Below are positions 12,501 through 23,149 of a stretch of 64,000 nt of DNA, one piece after another; position 1 is the stretch's first letter, and every line of letters starts with the position of its first letter. The notes beneath the pieces are model-generated. The model saw only the letters and a list, made by a program, of their open reading frames with translations, ran no database searches and was not told the DNA's origin. This stretch comes from Hypoxylon rubiginosum (taxonomy: Eukaryota > Ascomycota > Sordariomycetes > Xylariales > Hypoxylaceae). The DNA lies in NCBI GenBank assembly GCA_902806565.1, contig CADCXA010000025.1, positions 2,356,001 to 2,420,000 on the forward strand. The letters are read 5' to 3'. Position numbers and translations under genes: made by a program.

Positions 12501-13021
12501 CGGCGTTTGCTGCTGTCACTGGTATGTATTGGGTTGGCGGGGTTGGACGAAGCTTCAAAGAAATACTTGAGCTGTTCTGCTTCCCATCATATATCATTTT
12601 TAGGTGAATGTGTGCATGATGTACAAGGTAACCACTCGATAGCCAAGCAATTCCCTATGTAGCATAAGCAGCCATCGAACGTTTAGATCATGTACGTTAA
12701 CGTATACTTATATAAGTGTGCGTTAAAGGCTTTATTTGGTAGAACTAAACACTTAGGCATTGTCAGGCCCCCTGTAGCTAAGGCATGCAATGCAGTGTAC
12801 AGCTTAAGCTTAATCTTATCTAATCGAAAATTTGTGGATGCGCTTCACAGCTTGCGGCTACCGCTCTGCCGCTTAGGTGCCTTAGCTTAGGTACCGACCT
12901 GACTGGCAAGGTATTGCAGTGGATCTTCTACGCCACCCTGCTGCAAGAGACAATTTAGAGATTCTCTCTTCGCAAGACTTTTTCACAAGAAACCGTATTG
13001 AAAACATCGCCCATTGCAATT
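12501..13021. promoter_or_regulatory. divergent intergenic promoter region
   Basis: Separates the minus-strand dsRBD-type gene from the plus-strand NSRP1-like gene, so both promoters must lie here. Contains several CTTAGGT/TTAGGTACC words near 12868-12895. No gene seen. Confidence 0.5.
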
Positions 13022-14233
13022 ATGAGCAAACCAGGGTTATCATTCGGTCTCAATGTGGCCAAGAAGCCGGGAGCTTCAAAGCCCGCTCCACCCAAGAGAA
13101 AACCTATGTTTGGCGATGATGGCTCAGACGACGAAACGAATAACTCTCACGACGGACCTCAAGCTACCGAGATATCGGAGCTGGACGACTTCACGACGAG
13201 ATTACCCGGCAATAAATCAAGCAAAAACCCCGCTCTCAAATCCAAGAATGCACTGCAGCCCCCGAATAGTAAAAGCAAAAAACCACAAATTTCAATGTAC
13301 GGGGACTTGTCAAGCTCCTTAGAGTCGCGCAAGCACCAAGAGGCTGCCGAAGAATTGGACCCCTCGATATACGACTACGATGCGGTGTACGATTCCCTGA
13401 AACCGGAGAAGAAGGCAACTCAAGAAGATATCGAGAGGAAACCGAAGTACATGAAAAACTTGATGGCCTCCGCCGCCGTACGGAAACGCGACGCCCTCAT
13501 CGCCGAAGAAAAGAAGATTGCACGGGAACGAGCAGAGGAAGGCGAAGAGTATGCGGATAAAGAAAAGTTCGTCACCGAGGCGTACAAGAAGCAGCAAGAG
13601 GAAAACCGGCGCATCGAAGAGGAGGAGCGCAAGCGTGAGGAAGAGGAAGCCAAGAAGAATAAAGGTGGTGGAATGACGGCGTTCTACAAAGATCTACTGG
13701 AAAGGGGCGATCAACAACATGCCGAAGTCGTCAAGGCGGCAGAAGAGCGCGCAAAGGCCAGTCCTAAGGAAGGAGGAGAAACGCAAGAGGAGAAAGTCAA
13801 GACTCAAGCGGACGTGGCGAGAGAGATCAACCAGAAGGGCGGTACCATTGCCATTAACGAAGATGGCCAAGTAGTGGATAAGCGGGAACTACTGAGGGGG
13901 GGTCTAAACCTGAACGTAGCCAAGAAGCAAGAGCCACGGAATCAGCCCGGTAAGGGCCCGGATCGCAGAGACGACCGAGACAAGTCGCGAGGATTTGTCG
14001 GTTCTGGCGGCAAGCAGGCGATGCGCGAAAGGCAGACGCGCATGCTCGAGGCGCAACTGGAGCAGTCTCTGAAGAGATCGATGGAAGAGGAGGAAGAGGA
14101 GAGGCAGAAGGTGGAGCGCGTCTCGAAGAGCCGCAAGACCGAGTCCGACGTCTCGAGTGCGCGCGAGAGGTATCTAGCACGAAAGAAAGAAGCCGAGGAG
14201 GCCAAGAAGAAAGGCCTCGCGGAGAAGTTATAA
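13022..14233 (+). CDS. NSRP1-like nuclear speckle splicing regulator (CCDC55/DUF2040 family)
   Basis: Single exon, 403 residues, starting at the first ATG (MSKPGLSFGLNVAKK). The family binds pre-mRNA splicing factors in nuclear speckles and alters splice-site choice. Typical parts are visible: the short N-terminal FGLN motif and PPKRKPMFGDD, the block DPSIYDYDAVYDSL, then a basic helix (RKPKYMKNLMASAAVRKRD) running into a long Glu/Arg/Lys coiled coil (about 150-235), a GGGMTAFYKDLLE motif that closes the conserved N-terminal domain, and a charged C-terminus with AKKKGLAEKL. Nuclear by composition (inference). Confidence 0.88.
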   Translation: MSKPGLSFGLNVAKKPGASKPAPPKRKPMFGDDGSDDETNNSHDGPQATEISELDDFTTRLPGNKSSKNPALKSKNALQPPNSKSKKPQISMYGDLSSSLESRKHQEAAEELDPSIYDYDAVYDSLKPEKKATQEDIERKPKYMKNLMASAAVRKRDALIAEEKKIARERAEEGEEYADKEKFVTEAYKKQQEENRRIEEEERKREEEEAKKNKGGGMTAFYKDLLERGDQQHAEVVKAAEERAKASPKEGGETQEEKVKTQADVAREINQKGGTIAINEDGQVVDKRELLRGGLNLNVAKKQEPRNQPGKGPDRRDDRDKSRGFVGSGGKQAMRERQTRMLEAQLEQSLKRSMEEEEEERQKVERVSKSRKTESDVSSARERYLARKKEAEEAKKKGLAEKL

Positions 14234-14508
14234 GCGGAATTTATATACCCATACCAGTAAGGCTAGACACGACCGTCTTACGCCTGGTGCTGAAAACCGT
14301 AAATAATGTACACTCTATGCTTTTGCCGTTCCGATGATTCCACCATAAGGGTTCCCCCCTTTTTCTTATTCTCATTGCCGGTTCATAACGGCGTGTCTAT
14401 TTGTACACCGACCTAGGGGCGAACACGGAGATGTATATGTACGATATACCTCCCAAAAGGAAGCAGTGTCTGAAATGCAGTACCTAGCCAAGTCGGAAAA
14501 TCCTGCTC

Positions 14509-14838
14509 TTACTGCTGCTGGCGCTGCAACCGGCCGATGTACGTGGTGCTGACCTGGTTCCACGCCGACATGTATTTCTCCATGCACTGGGTGAAGCAGG
14601 TCTGTTCGGTATTCGATAGCGAGGCGCCCGGTTTCGGTACGCACTTCTCGAAGCAGTGCTCGTTGACTTTCTGCGTGGCGCGAGACGGCATCAGTACTCT
14701 CAAATCCCCAAGATCGAACCAAGCTTGCAAGTAACAATTTATACATATACATACCTCGATCAACTGCCTCGCATTCTCTACCGCATACTGGGCCCTGACT
14801 TCCTTGATGACCTGCGCCTTGGCCGATTCTGAATCCAT
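14509..14838 (-). CDS. TIM13: mitochondrial import inner membrane translocase subunit Tim13
   Basis: Exons 14838-14755 and 14670-14509; 81 residues. Tim13 pairs with Tim8 as a hexameric intermembrane-space chaperone that escorts Tim23-type precursors. The twin CX3C motif is intact (CFEKC then CFTQC, 15 residues apart), with the leading VRAQYAVENARQLIEKVNEH helix and the closing helix MSAWNQVSTTYIGRL. The 84-nt intron is a multiple of three and has no in-frame stop, so unspliced RNA would encode a longer protein. The spliced form fits the family length and puts KVNEH next to QLIE as in homologues. Confidence 0.94.
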   Translation of the reverse strand: MDSESAKAQVIKEVRAQYAVENARQLIEVCICINCYLQAWFDLGDLRVLMPSRATQKVNEHCFEKCVPKPGASLSNTEQTCFTQCMEKYMSAWNQVSTTYIGRLQRQQQ

Positions 14839-15571
14839 ATTTGCGACGCTATTTTTGCTCTGTTCGATCCTTTTTTTTTTTCTCCCGGGGTAGAGGCGGT
14901 CGTGGCTGACGTCAAGCTTCGGGGTTCGCGGCTGAAAGCTCTATAATAAAGCTCTGTTGAAAAAATAAGGTGAAGCTTCCGTCAATTGCCAGTCATTTAT
15001 TTCGATAGGTCTGAAAAAGTCTTGGCTGCAGCTTGACAGTGGGATCGTGGCTAGTGGATGTATACTACTTCTTAGTGTGGCTGAAATGCTTCTATGGCTC
15101 TATGACGTAGGTAGAATGGTTTCTTCTACATGATGCATTTCTATACTGGACGGCTTCTCTTAAGTATTTCCATAGAAGATACATTTATAATTGCTGGTGT
15201 CGTTATGCAACATAATAAGTAGAACAAGCTACTTTTAATTCGTGCTAGAAATTTTCCTGTTTACTACGACTCAAGGATCCAAGAGAAAGTGTCATTCTTC
15301 TGGAGCTAAGCTGTCTGTATCAATCATAATGCCTTTCAGATACATACACCTACAGAATAAATCAGGGCTACGTAAAGAAGAGCGAAGAAGAAGACTACAA
15401 ATAGTCGTATCAAGCCAACTTCACAAGCAATACAATGTGTCTTCATGTTGCCTTCTTTCATGAATATACTAGTCGCTCTCGCATTGAATACGGCGACGTG
15501 CCAATTAAGAGACGATTGAATTAAACCAAGTCAGCGAAGTTGCTCTCGATCTCGAGGTACATCTTGATTCT
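14839..15571. other. intergenic region
   Basis: Holds the TIM13 promoter (a T/C tract at about 14869-14884 lies just upstream of its start) and the downstream region of the membrane-protein gene. The short frames here look non-coding. Confidence 0.5.
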
Positions 15572-16315
15572 TCACTTCGGAGCCCCAACCGCTGCTTCAT
15601 ATGAAGGAGGCGCTTCAGGGGCTGCCGATGTGTCCTCCTCGCTGGTCCGAGCTAGCTCTATGACATATTGATGTTTCAATTGCTCTCTATTGAACTCCCG
15701 CAGCTTAAGCCGGTCCGCCAACACGGTAGCGAGGGTGAAAGCGCTATAGCCCTATAGAATTAGCCTCGGGCTCGGTATTTGCGTATAATTCGAAATCTAG
15801 CTAGGATGAATGGAACAGGGCAGACTCACCTGCCGACTGAAGCGACGCCGCAAATTGCAGGTTGGTCATATAAGCCAGCCTTCACAGCAAGGGAAACGTC
15901 GGCGATGAAGACAAGCGCGAGAATTACGGACGCGACGGTGGTCGCATTCCCGAATACATTCTTCTGGCTGTCGTGCCGGTGTGCCATATTCAGTCTATAT
16001 GCTCTGTAGAGAACGGCGAATATGAGTATGTTGAGGACAGCGGTAAGACCGCCCTACGATTCAATCAGATTCAACCTCCGAGACAACAATTGTTGCGCAA
16101 GAACTTACCACTGCTCCGGAGACCCAAGGCAGAGTTGTGTTGGCAGATACATCATCCCAAAATTCGTCATCGGACGGCATCTGGCCATCCCATCGGTTGG
16201 GTTGAGCAAAGGCGAAGGTCACAGTACCGGCGACACATAACCCGAGTTGGCCCAGTATAGCGAGAGTATGGGCGATAGACCACCAATTGGCTGTGTTAGT
16301 AGTTGAGCGTTCCAT
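15572..16315 (-). CDS. small four-helix membrane protein, unknown function
   Basis: Three short exons, 16315-16109, 16053-15830, 15743-15572; 200 residues. No single exon is long, so this gene is easily missed. Phases agree, branches CTGAT and CTAAT precede the acceptors, and the third exon must use the AG at 15744, since the AG 9 nt earlier breaks the frame. The product has an N-terminal helix (IAHTLAILGQLGLCVAG, about 14-35), a polar loop, a second helix spanning the first splice join (AVLNILIFAVLYRAY), a third (VASVILALVFIADVSL), a fourth weaker one (AFTLATVLADRL), and an acidic, Pro-rich cytosolic tail. This layout resembles MARVEL-type or other small fungal 4-TM proteins. I cannot assign a family. 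Confidence 0.78.
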
Positions 16316-17230
16316 ATGAACTCTATGTCGTGATATTTTCAGTAGGTATGTATGTCTATTAGAGAATCCGAAATATCACGTAAAGCCAGGGCAGCTGGGC
16401 TGGCCCTTTGTGTGAATGACATGGGCATGGCATCTTTAAGTAGGGTGTTTTTTAATAGCATCATCAAGCAAACCAGTAGCCGTTATGGGCTTCGGTGGCT
16501 ATGAACGACGTCAATTGTTTGCCGTAGGATGACGTGGGATCTAGGACCAATCATGGGCCCATACTCAGCCCTCTAAGCGCATCCTTCTCATACCCTCAAA
16601 CCTCAAACTACCGTATAGAGAAAGGAGGAATAAGGACATCTCTACTCATCTTCTCAATCAGGGCTATGTGCCGTGTGCTTGATACCTGAGTTGATTCGAT
16701 GCTTCGTAAAGCCAAGAGGCCTTATGATATCTAGCTTAGCTGGAGTATTCTTTAATAGGACCTTACACACATGTAGGTGCGTGCATAGAAGATGCTTGTC
16801 TATAGATCTGTATAGATGGACCTCATATTTTGTTATTATTCCGCCCAAATTCATCCAGAAGCAAACATGACACAAATGAGGGCTGTCGGGAAGTGGCTTA
16901 TTTTGTTTTGTCGTGAAGAAATTCGACATAATTTGATGTGGTTGATGAAAGAGAAGAGTGTATTTTTAACCGTTGGCGCTAATGCTTGTGCATGCCCCAT
17001 CAACTGCGCTAAACCGTAACGGATAATAGGAAGAACGTGCTAGTGGAGCTTTGATGGTTGCTGCGCAACGGCCCACGGACCCTCTCAAAAACAACATTTG
17101 CACGCCGGAGCTATCAAATAATTCCCTCTACTACCTCTCCCTGGGAAAAATCGATCAAATCGACAACAATATTTATTCACTCCCAAACTTGCACCAAGGT
17201 TTATTGGCGAGCAGATACAACTGAGAGACC
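16316..17230. other. divergent intergenic region
   Basis: Lies between the starts of the membrane-protein gene (-) and the Aurora kinase gene (+). Short frames here lack conservation signals. No element recognised beyond the two promoters it must contain. Confidence 0.5.
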
Positions 17231-18534
17231 ATGGCGACTCGAACTCTAGAGGCTCGTTTCGAGCGCATGTCCGTCAATGATGAGAACGAATACACAAAAT
17301 CCAAGGTTTGTCCAATAGCACCACATTGCGGCCATCACAGTCGTAGTATAGGCATGTAGCTGATTGCTCCCATAGGTCATTACCACAACGACTCAGATAC
17401 CTCATAAATCAAGCCGGCCAAATCTCTTCAAAGTCGCTTTGCAAACGCAGAGCTCAAACACCGTCACTTCTGTCACTCTCCCTTCCCAGGCAGCACAACG
17501 CAAAGGAGCTCAGCCTACATCGCCAACGAGGAAACCTCTCCCAGGCCCAGCATCTCGATCATCCGATGAACTGGCGCTGGTAGAGAAGAAGCAGGCGGAG
17601 AAGAAGCCAGCGACCTTGATTGATCAACCATTTATGCCAAAACAGTTCCATCTCGGCATGTTCGAAATCGGACGACCGCTGGGCAAGGGCAAGTTCGGTC
17701 GGGTGTATCTGGCGCGGGAGCGGACGAGCGGCTTCATCTGCGCGCTCAAGGTGCTGCACAAGGGCGAGTTGCAGCAGGGCCGGGTGGAGAAGCAGGTACG
17801 GCGGGAGATCGAGATCCAGAGCAACCTGCGGCACCCCAACATCCTGCAGCTGTTCGGCCACTTCCACGACAGCAAGCGGGTCTTCCTGATCCTCGAGTTC
17901 GCCGGCAAGGGCGAGCTCTACAAGCACCTGCGGAAGGAGGCCCGCTTCCCCGAGTGGAAGGCCTCGCAGTACATCGCCCAGATGGCGAGCGCCCTGCGGT
18001 ACCTGCACCGCAAGCACGTCATCCATCGCGACATCAAGCCCGAGAACATCCTCGTCGGTATCCACGGCGAGATCAAGATCTCCGACTTCGGCTGGAGCGT
18101 ACACGCGCCCAACAGCAGGCGCCAGACCATGTGCGGCACCCTGGACTACCTACCCCCGGAGATGATCAAGCCCGGCAGCTCGGATAACTTTTACAACGAG
18201 AAGGTCGACCTCTGGAGTCTGGGTGTCCTGACCTACGAGTTCCTCGTGGGCGAGGCCCCCTTCGAGGATACGCCCGTCATGACGCATAGGAGGATTGCGA
18301 AGGCGGACATGACAATCCCCTCGTTTGTCAGCCCCGAAGCGAGGGATCTTATTAAAAGAGTGAGTCTTCCCGTTGCGCAAATTCTGATATGGCACTTTGG
18401 CTGACGAGAAGAAATAGCTGTTGGTCTTAGACCCTGAAAAGAGGATACCTCTAGAGCAGGTCCAGACGCACCCGTGGATTGTCAAGCACTGCATCAAGGG
18501 GGAGCGAGCGGCGAATAGGGAGAGATCGTACTAA
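17231..18534 (+). CDS. ARK1: Aurora-family serine/threonine kinase (Ipl1/Ark1)
   Basis: Exons 17231-17305, 17376-18359, 18418-18534; 391 residues. This is the chromosomal passenger complex kinase that corrects kinetochore attachment and drives cytokinesis. The kinase domain begins at about 121 with [18 protein letters not shown]; other landmarks are the ATP-binding Lys150 in CALKVL, the catalytic loop HRDIKPEN (Asp244), DFG at 262-264, and the activation-loop Thr276 in [16 protein letters not shown], which is diagnostic for Aurora. The final exon carries the end of the kinase fold ([17 protein letters not shown]). The N-terminal tail (1-120) is basic and Ser/Thr-rich. Third-position GC rises sharply at the start of the kinase domain. 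Confidence 0.96.
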
Positions 18535-18849
18535 TAACGAATAACGATGGATTAATGGGAATTGCTTCACTTGTACACTTAACGAGAGAGAGAGCGTGTG
18601 AGAGAGGAAGGGAGTATTAGGCGTCTGGTTCATCAGGAAATCTGCATCAAACGGGGAGTCGGACATTGTCGCGTACCATTCCAAATAGCACCTATACGCA
18701 TTACCTACATCATTGGGCTCGAAACGAATTTCCAGTTCTCTAAAATCATGAAGTGGGATGGATAATGACGATGCTGTTTTGTGGTAATACAAGGTTGCTA
18801 ATACATATACGGCGCTCGCTTTTTTTCAGAGCTCCTTTTTCTTTTCTCA
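18535..18849. other. convergent 3' region
   Basis: Downstream of both the Aurora kinase gene (+) and ATP23 (-). A GAGAGAGAGAG run is at about 18584. No gene seen. Confidence 0.6.
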
Positions 18850-19790
18850 TCATCTGTAAACTTCGTCAAACGGCCGGGTATCTGTAAAGCACGAATCCCA
18901 CACCTGGTTCACCACCTTGACGGCCTGCACGTCGTCCTTGCACCGCGGCCGCGCCAGGACGGACTGCACCGCCCGCCTCCGCACGCAGTCTTGGAACTGC
19001 TGCGTCAGGGTCCAGTTCCCCCTCGTCCACGCCTCCCTAGTCCACCTGCACTCGCCGCTCAGCATCGCCGCTCGGATCTGTAGTAGTTGTAGTTGTGTAA
19101 GCTTGTGTGTGCTTGTCGCAAGTCGACTTCTTGACGAGAACACACGTCATAAGGGGAGGAGAGAAGAAGGGGAAAAAACCATACCTCGGTGCAAGCCGCG
19201 TGCTTCAAGTCCTTGTCGCCCACCCAGTCGACCTTCCACCGTAGGTGGTCCCACGCGTGCACCATCTCGTGGGCCAGGGTGTCCTCGAGGTGATTCCGAT
19301 TCCGGACCTCGTTCGCGCAGATCAGTATCCCGTGGCCCGGGCTGAACCCGCCGCTAGCCCTATGCACCTGGCCATCCTCGGTCAGGCGCGCGGGGCACCG
19401 GCGGCACAGCACGTTGTCTTTATCTAGCGTGCCGTTCAGGTCCGCGACGCGCTCGCGCAGGAAGCGCACGGTGGGCGAGTAGGCGAAGGCCCAGTCGCGG
19501 AACTTGTCGCAGCGCGCGCAGTCGCGCGCCTCGTTCTCCCGGTACCGCTGCTCCCGGTAGTGGAAGGCGCCCTCGGGCGTGACGCCGCCGGCCAGGATCT
19601 TGAAGTAGTTGACCCACCACGCCGTCCGCGGGTCGAAGCCCGTCCGCCGGGGGTCGTTCTCGACGATGCGCGGGAACGCGGGTGTAGTAGGCGCGGATGT
19701 GGATGCGGAGGGTGAAGACGATGGGGGTTCTGTCGGTGTCGTCGACGTTGGCGCCTCGGGGGCCGGGGAATCTGGCGGTTGCGATGGCAT
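18850..19790 (-). CDS. ATP23: mitochondrial inner membrane protease Atp23
   Basis: Exons 19790-19185 and 19077-18850; 277 residues. Atp23 is an intermembrane-space metalloprotease that matures the Atp6 precursor and assists assembly of the ATP synthase Fo part. The zinc site HEMVHAWDH is intact (His174, Glu175, His178). Conserved Cys pairs are present (CARCDKF, LCRRC), with [12 protein letters not shown] before the active site and the closing block [12 protein letters not shown] plus [10 protein letters not shown]. The first 50 residues are Pro/Ser/Thr-rich. The 107-nt intron joins in phase 0. It shares a 343-bp upstream region with PRO1. Confidence 0.95.
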
Positions 19791-20133
19791 CGTGGGTGGG
19801 TTTCGAGGATGGGATTTGTTGTACCTATTTCGTACTATAGTGTAAAAAAAGGACGCCGGGATTTAACGGTCGTCGTTCAATCTGCCAACCGTCGCGGCCC
19901 GTTGCGGGAACTGAAAACGAACCAGGATTGGCTTTTCTAAAATTCCGATCTCGGTCGGGGTTAGACCGGACAGCCCAATGGGAACATGTACCGTTTTCGA
20001 TTTTACCAAAAACTTTTGCATGTGGGAATTGACAGCTTGTTGCATCTAAGCTGCTAAAGGATGTATAAATCAGTTGCCTTGTGCTCCACTAATTATTCCC
20101 TAGCCCCTGTAATCGACAAGACACGCCCTATGA
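19791..20133. promoter_or_regulatory. bidirectional promoter of ATP23 and PRO1
   Basis: The two genes start head to head with this gap between them, so both promoters must lie here. I see no motif I would name with confidence. Confidence 0.6.
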
Positions 20134-21818
20134 ATGATGGCAGACCCGGGAGACCCAACGCCTTGTAAGTAAATTATCCCTTTGTGAAAATTGCTGATCT
20201 TCATGGGTTTGTCTGGAAACTCATCTTCTCGAGGAATTGGTCACTAATGTTGAGTTGTTACAGCTATGAAGGCCCCTAAGCCACTCATTGTGGTTATTAA
20301 ACTAGGTAAGTTGTGTTCATCTTGAGATTTTGTCTCATGCATAAATGAGTAATAAGCAGAGAGCAAACTGACATATATATACGCAGGAACTAGTTCCATC
20401 GTCGATGAGAAAACTCACGAGCCGCTCTTGTCAATACTGACTCTAATTGTTGAAACGGCTGTGAGGTTACGGAAAGATGGACACAAGGTCATCATTGTGT
20501 CGTCCGGCGCTATTGGCGTTGGTCTTCGACGCATGGATGTCGACAAGAGACCAAAGCACTTATCCAAGTTACAGGCGCTTGCAGCAATTGGCCAATGCCG
20601 CTTGATGAGTCTATGGGATAGTCTCTTCGAACATCTTCGTCAACCAATCTCCCAGATTCTCTTGACGAGAAATGACATATCCGATGTAAGTCACGGGTTT
20701 TGACATCGGAGCGTAGGATGCCCTATGCTGACATGCTATGTAACAGCGGACGAGATACCGAAATGCCCAGAATACAATTCTAGAACTTTTGGAAATGGGT
20801 GTCATACCAATTGTGAACGAGAACGACACCTTAGCTGTCGCCGAGATCAAGTTTGGCGACAACGACACGCTTTCGGCCATCATTGCGGCCATGGCGCATG
20901 CCAACTTCCTCTTTCTCATGACGGATGTCGATTGCTTATACGACAAGAACCCGCGGACACATCCGGATGCTCAACCCATAGAGGAGGTTGAGGATATTGG
21001 CGCCATCCGTGCAGATGGTAAGAAAATTAACATAACATTTGGAGCACAGCTTTACTGATGAGATAATAGTATCCAGCGCAGGATCTTCACTGGGAACTGG
21101 AGGCATGAGTACGAAGATTGTTGCCGCTAGGCTCGCAACGTCTGCAGGTGTCACCACAGTTATAACTCGTTCTTCCTCGCCGGGAAACATTGTCAAGATC
21201 GTCCGCTACCTTCAAGCTCGGAAGAAGTACAATCCGTCACAGCACACCCCTGTTGGGGACGACGAAGTAGAAGATCCCCTATCTCGATCTACAGCGTCAT
21301 TGTCCCTTGACATATTAGAGAAACCCCCTCTACATACGCGATTCCTTCCTCTTCCTCAGCCGATCAGGGACCGTTACTTTTGGATCCTTCATGGTCTAGC
21401 CCCGCACGGCACGATATATATAGATGCTGGTGCGCACCGCGCGCTTATAGGCAAGGCCGGCCTATTGCCGGTAGGTGTGCTCGACGTTGAGGGCAACTTC
21501 GCGCAGCAAGAAGCAGTCCGTCTGGTCGTCGTGGAGAGAAGATCCGAGCCGGGCCCGGATGGCAAGCTCTGGGAGGGCTCAGGGGTCGAAGTAGGGCGTG
21601 CGTTGGTCAACTACGGGACCCCTGAAATTGTCCGGATCAAGGGCCACCGAAGCAGGGAGATCGAGACTCTGCTAGGCTACGCCGACAGCGAGTATGTAGC
21701 CGATCGGGAGAATGTCAGTCTGCTCCAGAGAGAGAGCCGGCCCGTCACACCTGTATTCGAGAAAGTCAACGAGAATGGTGGAGGTGTAGCTGCTTATGAG
21801 AACGACATCAGCATATAG
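20134..21818 (+). CDS. PRO1: glutamate 5-kinase (gamma-glutamyl kinase)
   Basis: Five exons: 20134-20164, 20264-20305, 20397-20695, 20747-21017, 21070-21818; 463 residues (462 if the second of two adjacent ATGs is used). It phosphorylates glutamate, the first step of proline synthesis. The amino-acid kinase fold runs from about 15 to 300: VVIKLGTSSIVD (split by an intron), [31 protein letters not shown] with [23 protein letters not shown], and [11 protein letters not shown]-terminal PUA domain (about 325-425) begins at [13 protein letters not shown] and includes EVGRALVNY. The first exon contributes only ten codons. All joins keep phase and branches such as CTGAT precede the acceptors. Confidence 0.96.
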
Positions 21819-22126
21819 AATTTGACATTCCTTCGCATTAGATGGATGGCGTTTTAAGATGAGGAGTTACACGGATCCGAAAAGACCGGCGGATTGTACT
21901 GTATCAATTATAGACGAAAAAAGGCAGGTCGTGAATTGACGCGAGGGAATTATTTATATTCTCATAGAAAGGACGAAAAGCCATATTCATGGAAAGTACC
22001 TAGACCCGTAGATGACCTCGAACGCCGCCAATGCAAAATTCCAAACTCCGGGGGTTTTCCCCTTTTTCACACTTTTTGAATCTATATCCACCCATCTCCC
22101 ACGAGATAGCAAACTCTTTTTCTTTT
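21819..22126. other. convergent 3' region
   Basis: Between the ends of PRO1 (+) and NIP7 (-). Nothing recognised. Confidence 0.6.
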
Positions 22127-22817
22127 CTATCCAGCAAACAACGTATCTTCGTCTCGGAGGTACTCCCCGCAGTCGGCCTGCCGGAAGCACACGACGCCGG
22201 TGGGATCCAGCCTCCTGGCCTCGGCGGTGCTGCGGGCGGTGACGCCGAAGCCGAGCGGGGTGTCGGACATGCTATAGACGACGATGCCCTGGTGGCTGGG
22301 GCAGTCGTCGGACCAGCGGCCGACGTGGGCCTTGACGACGTTGCCGCCGTACAGGAAGGGCATCTCGCCGTTGGGCTTGATCCAGATCTTGTACCGCGCG
22401 TGCTCGGCCAGGATGGGCAGCGCCGTGATGTGCAGCCGGAACTTGCCCGACTTGGTGAACTTGCCTGTTGCCGGTCTCTCGTGTCAGCTAGCTAGGTAGC
22501 CAAAAGTCGGGGGTCGGCGCAACGTATATAGAAGAAGGGGGGGGGGGGGGGGGGACAGGCGGAAGCGAAGTCTGCAAGACGGTCGACTTACCTAGACAGA
22601 TACCCAGCGAGGCGAGGTTATCCCTTGCGATCGATGTGGCTAGATTTGCGACGGAGAGTAGTACATAGTATACTCTGTCGCGATTCAGGCGGAAGACGTA
22701 TCGATCGGCGTTGGGCGAGTCGTCTAGAGGTGCGATCAGGTTCTTTAACGAATTGCCCGTATAATTTGCTAGCTTCTCGAAGAGAACCTTCGTTTCTTGT
22801 TCCGTTAATGGCCGCAT
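22127..22817 (-). CDS. NIP7: 60S ribosome subunit biogenesis protein Nip7
   Basis: Exons 22817-22592 and 22464-22127; 187 residues. Nip7 binds pre-60S particles in the nucleolus and is needed for 27S pre-rRNA processing. The sequence follows the family closely: MRPLTEQETKVLFEKLANY, LDDSPNADRYVFRL, then after the intron KFTKSGKFRLHITAL, KIWIKPNGEMPFLYGG and the C-terminal PUA domain (VGVTARSTAEAR-type block, FRQADCGEYLRDE). Length matches the family. The 127-nt intron contains an 18-base homopolymer, C on the coding strand. Confidence 0.97.
22537..22554. repeat. homopolymer G18 inside the NIP7 intron
   Basis: Eighteen G residues in a row on the + strand (C on the transcript), in the middle of the NIP7 intron. 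Likely a length-variable site and prone to sequencing error. Confidence 0.95.
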
Positions 22818-23149
22818 TATGATTATGAGCTGTTGTCGTATATATGCGCCTATAAATCCGTTGGTTCGTAAATGCGCAGTAGCTAAAGATGGCGGGGTGT
22901 AAATTATTGCTTTGAATTTTCACGGGTAAGGAAATAATTCTGCCACTTGGAAATTTTGGCGGTAAAAGCATCCCCGTACCTGGAGCGCGGAATTGTTCCG
23001 TTCAGGGCATATGATTGGTTAACTTGAATACTTGTAGTGGGGTCCTGCAGCAAGGGTCCTGCGAACTTCTGAAATTTTATGAATTTCTCTATCAGCGAAT
23101 CTTAGTCTCAAGCATCTCCATCTCATAAATTCGATATTTACACTCAACC
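22818..23149. promoter_or_regulatory. bidirectional promoter of NIP7 and NOC3
   Basis: A 332-bp gap between head-to-head genes, both for 60S assembly. It contains RRPE-like words (GAATTTTCA at 22914-22922, TGAAATTTTA at about 23076), which in yeasts mark ribosome-biogenesis promoters. The match is loose and AT-rich words are common, so treat it as suggestive only. Confidence 0.55.
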
